Part shown: piece after piece, positions 14,937-20,679 of the stretch
Layout: each line of letters opens with the position of its first letter
Position numbering within the stretch: position 1 is the first letter of the stretch
DNA from: Bryobacterales bacterium
Lineage (GTDB): Bacteria; Acidobacteriota; Terriglobia; Bryobacterales; Bryobacteraceae
Assembly (NCBI GenBank): GCA_003142355.1
Contig: PLMF01000319.1
Location: forward strand, 1 to 23,983
DNA: 23,983 nucleotides
Direction: 5' to 3'
Notes under the pieces: model-generated
Told to the model about the DNA's origin: nothing
What the model saw: the letters and a program-made list of their open reading frames with translations, nothing else
The model's database searches: none
Made by a program: the position numbers and the translations under genes

Positions 14937-16646
14937 ATGGCTCCCATTCACAACCCGAGACCGGACCTCTTGGACGGCACGTACGAGGTCTTGCGCGTGT
15001 TGGGCGCCGGAGCTTTCGGAACAGTTCTCCTCGCGCGAGATGTTTTGGTCACCCGCTCGGTCGCCATCAAGGTTCTCAGAGACCCGCGAGCAAACCCCGA
15101 CGACCTGACACGCGAAATGCAGTTTCTTGCGTCCTTGAACCACCCCGGCGTGGTCACCTTCCACCACCATTTCCAGCACGAAGGCAAGCTCCACTTGGTA
15201 ATGGAGTATTGTTCCGGTGGAAGCCTCCGGCGACGATTGGAGGCGGGCCCTTTGCCACAGGAAAAGGCAATCGAGTGGGTGAGGTGTCTGGCGGACACGT
15301 TGGGTTTTGTACATGCCAAGGGGGTTGTCCACCACGACATCAAGCCGGACAACGTTCTTTTCGGGCCAGACGATTCTCTGAAGATCGGTGATTTTGGAAT
15401 CGCAAATCAACTCGGTGGTACGCTTTTTTACCTGGCGCCCGAACTTCATTTAGGGCCGGTGTCGGAAAAGGATCAGCGTGTCGATGTCTATGCGCTCGGA
15501 GTGACCCTGCTGGAACTTCTCCTCGGTTCTTTGCCGTTCGACGGCCTGGCCCGCCACGAGATCCTGGCCCGCAAGCAGATTCGAGATTTCGTCCCCATCA
15601 CCCTCGATTCATGGCTTCGAGAGGTTGTGTTCAAGGCCATTCAACCCACCCCGGAACTTCGCTTTCAGAATATGGCGGAGTTCAAAGAGGCGATCGAGAC
15701 GCACCACGTTCGTTATGTTGTCGATGCCGATCGCGTCAGAGCCCACGCTTTGGCAATGGAGGCGGAACGCCTCATGGGCCAACACCGGCTCAGGAGCGCC
15801 AGCAAGCTTGTGGATCAGGCACTTCACTATGGGAAGGACAGCGTCCCGGCTCGGGTGGTTGCTGGTAGATATAACCTCCTGCTAGGGCGCGTTGAAAAAG
15901 CGACGGAGTACTTCAGCGAAGCAATTCGCTTGAATCCCCGGACCCAGATTCAGAAAGAGTTGGCGTGGCTCGCGTTGGAGAAAGGCGATTATTCCTACGC
16001 CATTTCAATGTTGAACGACCATCTGCAGAGACACTCCTCGGACTACGAAGCAGCGAATCTGCTGGTACAGTGCTTCTTCGACTTGGGCCGGTTTCAGTAC
16101 GCGAGGCAACTCTGCGAGATGATGCTGAAGACCCACCCAAAGAACACCTGCTTCTCGAATAACCGCTACATCTCAGCGCTGCTTGAGACTGGCGATCCAG
16201 GCAGCGGTCTCGAAGAACTCGGCACTAGAGATTTGGCGAATCCGTTTATACAGTATAATCGCCGGATCGTGGAACTTGATCCGGCAGACATGAAACGCAA
16301 GCTGCTCTTTCAGGATCATCGATTTGGCGACCCCGGACTTGCCCGGTCATCGAATACGCTGGTCCTCCGAAGTGGGGCGGAATCCGCCACATTCACCGTC
16401 CCCATCGTAACCATCGGCCGAGACGCGGCAAACGCCTACGTAATTGAACAAACCGACGTGAGCCGCTGGCATTGCGCCGTGGTGAACTTCCGCGGAGATG
16501 TGTGGTTGTACGATTTGAACAGTACTCACGGAACCGCGGTTGACGGTGAGCGCCTAAACAAGCGAGCCCGAATCGACGGCGTGCATGAGATCAAAGCGTC
16601 GGGCGCGGCTTTTACGATTGTGTCGGAGGAGGGCCGTCTGGTTTAG
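14937..16646 (+). CDS. Ser/Thr protein kinase with TPR-like repeats and C-terminal FHA domain
   Basis: A 569-residue soluble protein in three parts. The kinase domain (about 15-250) has the G-loop LGAGAFGTV (22-30), K45, E60, catalytic HHDIKPDN (D134, N139), DFG (152-154) and APE (167-169). All key residues are present, and the activation segment is unusually short. Helical TPR-like repeats follow (about 260-450), then an FHA domain (about 490-560) with GR (494-495), SRWH (509-512) and NSTHGT. FHA domains bind phosphothreonine, so it may read its own or partner phosphorylation. There are no membrane segments, unlike PASTA kinases. The first possible ATG in this frame after an upstream stop (14907-14909) is 14937; no strong ribosome site precedes it. 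Its place after DUF499 recalls the kinase PglW of Pgl/BREX-2. Confidence 0.87.
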   Translation: MAPIHNPRPDLLDGTYEVLRVLGAGAFGTVLLARDVLVTRSVAIKVLRDPRANPDDLTREMQFLASLNHPGVVTFHHHFQHEGKLHLVMEYCSGGSLRRRLEAGPLPQEKAIEWVRCLADTLGFVHAKGVVHHDIKPDNVLFGPDDSLKIGDFGIANQLGGTLFYLAPELHLGPVSEKDQRVDVYALGVTLLELLLGSLPFDGLARHEILARKQIRDFVPITLDSWLREVVFKAIQPTPELRFQNMAEFKEAIETHHVRYVVDADRVRAHALAMEAERLMGQHRLRSASKLVDQALHYGKDSVPARVVAGRYNLLLGRVEKATEYFSEAIRLNPRTQIQKELAWLALEKGDYSYAISMLNDHLQRHSSDYEAANLLVQCFFDLGRFQYARQLCEMMLKTHPKNTCFSNNRYISALLETGDPGSGLEELGTRDLANPFIQYNRRIVELDPADMKRKLLFQDHRFGDPGLARSSNTLVLRSGAESATFTVPIVTIGRDAANAYVIEQTDVSRWHCAVVNFRGDVWLYDLNSTHGTAVDGERLNKRARIDGVHEIKASGAAFTIVSEEGRLV

Positions 16647-16746
16647 TCGGTGACTGGGGAGGATCAATTTTGTACGGGCGAAGTGGGGGGCGGGTGTCAA
16701 GAAAACGGGTGCCTGAAGTTGGGCCAGAACACACAAAGGTGGGCCT
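16647..16746. other. spacer between kinase and DarTG
   Basis: About 100 bases with no gene. It begins G-rich, contains GGATCAATTTTGTACGGGCG, which has the look of eroded mobile-element edge sequence, and ends with AAAGGTGG upstream of a small open frame. I could not identify a complete terminal repeat or a terminator, so no element is called. Confidence 0.35.
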
Positions 16747-16842
16747 ATGAACTGGCCCGATAATGCCCGCCTGACGCTCTTCGAAAACGGCCGGAGTTGC
16801 CGCGTGGTAACCGGCTGGAGGTCATTTGATGCCGGTTCCTAA
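16747..16842 (+). CDS. possible 31-residue leader peptide upstream of darT
   Basis: ATG 16747 follows AAAGGTGG at a workable distance and opens a 31-codon frame beginning MNWPDNARLTLFENGRSC, ending at TAA 16840-16842. Its end overlaps the darT start by 14 bases in another frame, and it covers the darT ribosome site. It could be a leader peptide that couples darT translation, the remains of another gene, or chance. No family is recognised. Confidence 0.28.
   Translation: MNWPDNARLTLFENGRSCRVVTGWRSFDAGS
16817..16822 (+). promoter_or_regulatory. ribosome binding site for darT
   Basis: GGAGGT lies six bases upstream of ATG 16829, a full-strength site. It selects ATG 16829 over TTG 16826, one codon earlier. 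Confidence 0.75.
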
Positions 16843-17473
16843 CCAGATCACGCTATACCGCCTGGTGCACGTGGAGACGTTGGAGACACTGCTCACTCGC
16901 GGCGCTCTCCACGCGCCGAATTGGACGCCGGACGACGGCCTGGGTTACCGGACTATTCACAGCGTGAGCGTACAGATGAGCCGGCACAACTGGCCGATCC
17001 CCTGTGGGCCGGGCGGTACCTGCCACGACTACGTTCCGTTCTACTTTGGCCCGCTGTCGGTCATGTTGCTCAATCTCAAGACTGGCCGGGTTGCAGGATA
17101 CACCGAAGGCCAGGACCCGTTGATCTATCTAACGACAACGGTTGCGCGCGTGCGGGATGCCGGCTGCCGGTTCGTTTTCTCCGACGGGCACGGGCCCGCA
17201 AGGATCACCGACTATTACGATGACCTGGGCAAGCTCGACCAAGTGGACTGGGATATTGTCGGCGAGCGTTATTGGCTGGACTTGCAGGACGATAATGACC
17301 GGCAACGGCGCAAGCAGGCCGAGTTCCTGGTCTGGAAGTTGCTGGACTGGTCGCTGATCGAGGGCATCGGCGTTCTCAACCAGCAGGCGAAAGCGCGGGT
17401 TGAAGCCATCCTGGATCGGCATCCGGATCGGTCGAGACCCAACGTGCAAGTAAAGGGACCATGGTATTACTAG
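16829..17473 (+). CDS. darT: DarT-type DNA ADP-ribosyltransferase toxin
   Basis: A 214-residue protein of the DarT (formerly DUF4433) family. Recognisable segments are TLYRLVHVETLETLLTRGAL near the N-terminus, DPLIYLTTTVARV, RFVFSDGHGPARIT and the catalytic-glutamate helix RRKQAEFLVWK (E165). Family members use NAD+ to attach ADP-ribose to a DNA base (thymine or guanine according to subtype), which blocks replication and stops phage. Length is normal for the family and all core motifs are present. The antitoxin gene darG follows after 16 bases. Subtype and sequence target cannot be read with certainty here. It sits directly downstream of the large defence operon, separated by about 180 bases from the kinase. 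Confidence 0.9.
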   Translation: MPVPNQITLYRLVHVETLETLLTRGALHAPNWTPDDGLGYRTIHSVSVQMSRHNWPIPCGPGGTCHDYVPFYFGPLSVMLLNLKTGRVAGYTEGQDPLIYLTTTVARVRDAGCRFVFSDGHGPARITDYYDDLGKLDQVDWDIVGERYWLDLQDDNDRQRRKQAEFLVWKLLDWSLIEGIGVLNQQAKARVEAILDRHPDRSRPNVQVKGPWYY

Positions 17474-17489
17474 TGAAAAGAGCCAGACG

Positions 17490-18542
17490 ATGATTGAGAT
17501 CGCCAAAGGCAATATCCTGGAGGCCGATGCCGAGGCACTGGTCAATACTGTGAACTGCGTCGGCTTTATGGGCAAGGGCATCGCGCTTCAGTTTAAGCAG
17601 GCGTTTCCGGCGAACTTCAAAGCTTACGAGACCGCCTGCCATGCGGGCCAGGTTGTGCCGGGGCGGATGTTCATCTTCGATAACGGCCGTCTCATCAACC
17701 CGCGGTATGTGATCAACTTCCCTACGAAGCGTCATTGGCGCGGCAAGTCCCGCATCGCCGATATTCGATCGGGTCTGAAGGCGCTCCTCGACGACGTTCG
17801 CCAGCTCGGCGTTCGATCCATCGCGGTGCCGCCCCTCGGGTGTGGGCTCGGCGGACTCGATTGGCGGGAAGTGCAGCCGATAATCGAAGACGCTTTCTTG
17901 GAACTGCCGGACGTGCGCGTCCTGCTGTTCGAGCCGGTTGGAACGCCCGAGGCCAAGGCCATGCCGGTGGGCACAGCGCGTCCTCGCATGACTCCAGCGC
18001 GCGCCCTGTTCATCAAGCTGATGGACGTCTATGCCGCCCTCGAGTACAGCCGCACACTCCTGGAGGTCCAGAAGCTCGCCTACTTCCTTCAGGAGGCCGG
18101 GGAACCGCTGCGGCTCAACTATGAGGCCAGCCACTACGGTCCCTATGCGGCCAATCTGAACAAAGTGCTGGAACTGATGGAAGGCCACTTCATCCGCGGC
18201 TATGGTGACAGCCAGAAGCCACACGCGGAGATCGAGTTGTTACCCGGCGCCGTGGAGGAGGCCACCGCTTTCCTAGCCGACAAGTCCGAATCGCTGGCTC
18301 GTCTCGAACGGGTGGCCGATCTGATCGAGGGCTTCGAGACACCTTACGGCATGGAACTACTGGCGACCGTCCACTGGGTAGCTCATCGCGGCGGGCCCAA
18401 GAGCGACACGCGGGCATCCGACGTCGCGGCGGCGGTCGAGCAGGTCCACGCGTGGAACCCGCGCAAACAGCGGGTTTTCAAGCCGGAGCACGTTCGCACA
18501 GCCTGGAGCCAACTTTCCCGACAGGGCTGGATAAATGGCTAG
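17490..18542 (+). CDS. darG: DarG-type macrodomain antitoxin
   Basis: A 350-residue protein. The N-terminal macrodomain (about 1-155) shows KGNILEADAEALVNTVNCVG, GFMGKGIALQFK (25-36) and VPPLGCGLGGLDW (113-125), the ADP-ribose-binding loops. The C-terminal region (about 170-350) contains LLEVQKLAYFLQEAGEPL and SHYGPYAANLNK, the helical domain found in DarG that binds DarT. The known role is two-fold: removal of ADP-ribose from DNA by the macrodomain and direct neutralisation of DarT by the C-terminal part. It is 16 bases downstream of darT, in the standard toxin-antitoxin order. The length is normal. The system looks complete and likely functional. Confidence 0.92.
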   Translation: MIEIAKGNILEADAEALVNTVNCVGFMGKGIALQFKQAFPANFKAYETACHAGQVVPGRMFIFDNGRLINPRYVINFPTKRHWRGKSRIADIRSGLKALLDDVRQLGVRSIAVPPLGCGLGGLDWREVQPIIEDAFLELPDVRVLLFEPVGTPEAKAMPVGTARPRMTPARALFIKLMDVYAALEYSRTLLEVQKLAYFLQEAGEPLRLNYEASHYGPYAANLNKVLELMEGHFIRGYGDSQKPHAEIELLPGAVEEATAFLADKSESLARLERVADLIEGFETPYGMELLATVHWVAHRGGPKSDTRASDVAAAVEQVHAWNPRKQRVFKPEHVRTAWSQLSRQGWING

Positions 18543-18658
18543 CGCCTGTCGAGGCGGTTCCTCACACACAGAAAACGGGCTTCATCGGTAGCCGAGGGCC
18601 AGGATCACCTCAATGCGGTAAAATTCGATTTCCCGGGATACGGGCCGGATGCCCTCGG

Positions 18659-18892
18659 TTTGAACCGACGCTGCTGACCGCGCTCGAGGCGCTGCTGAAC
18701 GTGTTGCCGCCGGGGGGCGCTTCGGCGGGCCGGAAGAAACCCGACGCCAGCCTCGCCGGCGCGGCCAACGACTTCGAGGCGCTGGAGCGGCTGCGCAAGC
18801 TGGCCTTCTCGGAGACGGTCCCAGCGCCGAAGATACCGGAGCAGATCCCACTGGAATTGCCGGACGCGTCGGAAGATAATGAGGAAGTGTGA
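18659..18892 (+). pseudogene. probable 3' fragment of an unrecognised gene
   Basis: From about 18659 the frame shows strong codon bias and a plausible protein: FEPTLLTALEALLNVLPPGG, then ANDFEALERLRKLAFSETVP, and an acidic end PDASEDNEEV, stopping at TGA 18890-18892. Upstream, between the darG stop (18542) and 18659, the same frame lacks coding character, so this looks like the last 77 codons of a lost gene. GTG 18701 is the only nearby start in this stretch. Its stop overlaps the PIN gene start as GTGA, so it may still provide translational coupling. An antitoxin role is possible but unsupported. Confidence 0.4.
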
Positions 18893-19350
18893 AGACACCT
18901 CTGCGTGTATATGCGGATACGTCGGTGTTCGGCGGGTGCTTCGAGGAGAAGTTCGGCGAAGCGAGCACCCGGTTTTTCGAGCAGGTGCGCGACGGGGCTT
19001 TCGTACTGGTCGTCTCGGACGTGACAATTCGAGAACTCGCTCCGGCGCCTCAGGACGTTAAGTCCCTGCTGGAAACCGTTCCCGCCGAACACGTGGAACG
19101 AGTTGTTTCGTCGGATGACTCCAGGAGGCTGCAATCGGCTTACCTCTTAGCCGGAGTCGTAGGGCCGGCGTGCGAGAATGATGCGGCCCACATCGCGGTA
19201 GCCACCATTGCGTTGGTGGACATCATCGTCAGTTGGAATTTCAAACATATCGTGCACTACGAGAAGATTCGGGGGTACGAGGGCATCAATACCATCAATG
19301 GTTATCGCAGCCCACGCATCTACTCTCCCTATGAAGTGATCGGCCTATGA
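18889..19350 (+). CDS. PIN-domain (VapC-like) toxin
   Basis: A 153-residue PIN protein starting at GTG 18889, preceded by GAGGAAG. Acidic active-site residues fit the family: D10 in VYADTSVFGG, E49 in DVTIREL, D98 in ENDAAHIAVA and D111 in VDIIVSWNFKHI. PIN toxins are RNases, commonly cutting tRNA or rRNA. This subgroup, with the SWNFKHIV motif, usually has its antitoxin gene downstream, and a matching small gene does start at 19347 with an ATGA overlap. The start also overlaps the stop of an upstream gene fragment by four bases. The protein looks complete. Confidence 0.85.
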   Translation: MKTPLRVYADTSVFGGCFEEKFGEASTRFFEQVRDGAFVLVVSDVTIRELAPAPQDVKSLLETVPAEHVERVVSSDDSRRLQSAYLLAGVVGPACENDAAHIAVATIALVDIIVSWNFKHIVHYEKIRGYEGINTINGYRSPRIYSPYEVIGL

Positions 19351-19565
19351 AACCAATCAAGGGGTTTGACTGTGTACAGATGAAGTGGGACATCCAGCAG
19401 AAGCTCCTGGAGGAAGAACGCCTGCTGGGGCGGGAAGAGGCTCACCGAAGGCAGGATGAGCGGGTACGTAACGACCCCATCCTGGGGCCATTCCTCCGGC
19501 GCATGGAAGCGCAGGAGCGCCGGAGAGCCACGGAACGCCTGGAACAGATCGCCGGTAAGGGCTGA
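19347..19565 (+). CDS. small antitoxin of the PIN pair
   Basis: A 72-residue, highly charged, helical protein beginning MKPIKGFDCVQMKWDIQQKL and rich in E and R toward its end. The FDCVxMK opening is characteristic of the small proteins encoded after PIN toxins of this subgroup; they act by wrapping the toxin rather than through a classical DNA-binding domain. The ATG overlaps the toxin stop (ATGA, 19347-19350), so output is coupled to toxin translation. The order toxin-antitoxin is the reverse of canonical vapBC. The antitoxin role is inferred from position and opening motif. Confidence 0.7.
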   Translation: MKPIKGFDCVQMKWDIQQKLLEEERLLGREEAHRRQDERVRNDPILGPFLRRMEAQERRRATERLEQIAGKG

Positions 19566-19791
19566 GATGCCCGGCGGCGCAGGCGGGCCGGTGCTGCGCT
19601 CCCTTACGGTCGCGGCTCAGTGCGGTGCTGAGCTCGCTTAGTCCATTGCAGAGCAACAGGTACGCCTCCAGCGTGCCGGAGCGCGCGCGATGAAGAAGAC
19701 GTTGGCGGGGCGCTCTGCGCGAGAGCGGCTGCCGCTTGCGCCCGGCCCCCGTTGCTACGAAACTAAAGATAGGGAGCGGAGTCTAAAGAGT
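19566..19791. other. intergenic junction between the island and the chromosomal flank
   Basis: No convincing gene in about 225 bases. It contains the phrase CGCTCCCTTACGGTCGCGGC, which looks like an interspersed intergenic repeat, followed by a 6-bp stem GCTCAG/CTGAGC around a 7-base loop (19615-19633). An in-frame extension of the next gene to ATG 19690 exists but reads arginine-rich and unlike protein. This is the right-hand edge of the defence and toxin region. Confidence 0.4.
19615..19633 (+). terminator. weak hairpin after the PIN-antitoxin pair
   Basis: GCTCAG pairs with CTGAGC across TGCGGTG, 50 bases after the antitoxin stop. There is no following T-run, so it is a transcript-end or repeat-associated structure at most. 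Confidence 0.25.
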
Positions 19792-20247
19792 ATGCGCTAC
19801 TGGGCCTATCTCGCCGCCAAGCTGCTTGCGGCTGCCGCGGCGCTCTACGGCTTGCTGGCGTGGATCATCCGTCAATTCCCCGCTGAGCACGATCCCCCGC
19901 TCATGGCGCCTCTGCGCGACGGCGGCCAGATTCTGCTCTTTAATCTGGTCGTTCTGGGCTGGTTTTTGCTGTGCGCCGGAGCTCTTTACATCGTCGTCTG
20001 GGACCAGCGGTACCGCTGCCGCATCTGCTTGCGCCGCCTGCGCATGCCCGTCGAAACCGGCTCCTGGGGCCGAATGCTGCAATTCGGACGCCCGCGCATC
20101 GAGTACATCTGCCCTTACGGCCATGGGACCCTGAAGCAGGACGAGCTGCAAATCTCGGGACTGGAAAACCCGCGGTGGACGCCCAATTCCGGCGATATCT
20201 GGGACGAGCTCTGCGCCGCCAGTAAGGAATCGGACAAGCAGCCGTGA
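19792..20247 (+). CDS. two-pass membrane protein with zinc-ribbon-like tail
   Basis: A 151-residue protein from ATG 19792 (MRYWAYLAAK). Two hydrophobic segments at about residues 5-26 and 46-70 place it in the inner membrane. The cytosolic tail carries C76-x2-C79 and C107-x3-H111, a possible zinc site, and ends in a charged region. I do not recognise a named family. The upstream ATG 19690 would add 34 unlikely residues, so I use 19792. Its stop overlaps the next gene start as GTGA (20244-20247). The pair stands just before a class A PBP, so a cell-envelope role is plausible but only by context. Confidence 0.6.
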   Translation: MRYWAYLAAKLLAAAAALYGLLAWIIRQFPAEHDPPLMAPLRDGGQILLFNLVVLGWFLLCAGALYIVVWDQRYRCRICLRRLRMPVETGSWGRMLQFGRPRIEYICPYGHGTLKQDELQISGLENPRWTPNSGDIWDELCAASKESDKQP

Positions 20248-20588
20248 GCCGCGTGCCGCGCTGGCGAATCGCGACCGCCGCCATCGTCTTGGCGGGCCTT
20301 CTGGCTTTCACCGCCATGTTCGCCCCCATCTATTACCGCAACCTCGAATTGCAGAATTTCGTGTCGGGAGTGGCACAGCGTGTCGAAAATCAGACGAATT
20401 CCGACGACGTCTTGCGCACCTGGGTGCTGGATAAGGCCCATGAGCTGGATCTCCCGATAAAGGAAGACAACGTGCGCATCATCCGCTCGCGGGGGGGCGT
20501 GCGGATCGACGTGCGCTATTTCGTGCGCGTCACCCTGCCCGGGTACACCGTCGACCTGCATTTCTACCCCGGCGCCGGCAGCCGGTAA
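20244..20588 (+). CDS. single-pass membrane-anchored protein, DUF4845-like
   Basis: A 114-residue protein starting at GTG 20244, coupled to the upstream gene by a GTGA overlap. One N-terminal membrane segment (about 8-27, ATAAIVLAGLLAFTAMFAPI) is followed by a soluble domain with IYYRNLELQNFVSGVAQRVE and VRIDVRYFVRVTLPGYTVDL. The anchor, the length, the PIYYRN turn and the final beta-strand pattern resemble DUF4845 proteins, whose function is unknown to me. The soluble part would be outside the cytoplasmic membrane if the anchor has the usual orientation. Confidence 0.6.
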   Translation: MSRVPRWRIATAAIVLAGLLAFTAMFAPIYYRNLELQNFVSGVAQRVENQTNSDDVLRTWVLDKAHELDLPIKEDNVRIIRSRGGVRIDVRYFVRVTLPGYTVDLHFYPGAGSR

Positions 20589-20594
20589 TTCGCA

Positions 20595-20616
20595 GGGGCG
20601 AGGCATGCCTCGCCCC
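20595..20616. repeat. perfect 22-bp palindrome (dispersed repeat or transcript-end hairpin)
   Basis: GGGGCGAGGCA is followed directly by its exact reverse complement, extended by one more A/T pair at 20594 and 20617. It lies seven bases after the stop of the DUF4845-like gene and upstream of the PBP. Palindromes of this look recur between genes in many bacterial genomes. In RNA it would form a strong hairpin that could end or protect the upstream transcript. The ATG at its centre (20605) is in frame with the PBP gene and could mislead gene callers. Confidence 0.7.
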
Positions 20617-20670
20617 TACCCACGCTTCGATCACATGCGAGAATCGTATGTAGTGCCGAAACGAGCGTCC

Positions 20671-20677
20671 AGGAAAG
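20671..20677 (+). promoter_or_regulatory. ribosome binding site for the penicillin-binding protein
   Basis: AGGAAAG is placed two to five bases before ATG 20680, a good site. It favours ATG 20680 over the in-frame ATG at 20635 and over the ATG at 20605 inside the palindrome. Confidence 0.5.
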
Positions 20678-20679
20678 AC

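Noticed and set aside
3800..16646. Calling the operon DISARM because of an SNF2 helicase with an adenine methylase
   Set aside because: DISARM needs drmA, drmB and drmC; no DUF1998 or PLD protein is present, and DUF1156/DUF499 are not its markers.
16660..16700. Insertion sequence edge between the kinase and darT
   Set aside because: The sequence looks like an eroded element end, but I found no terminal inverted repeat, target duplication or transposase.
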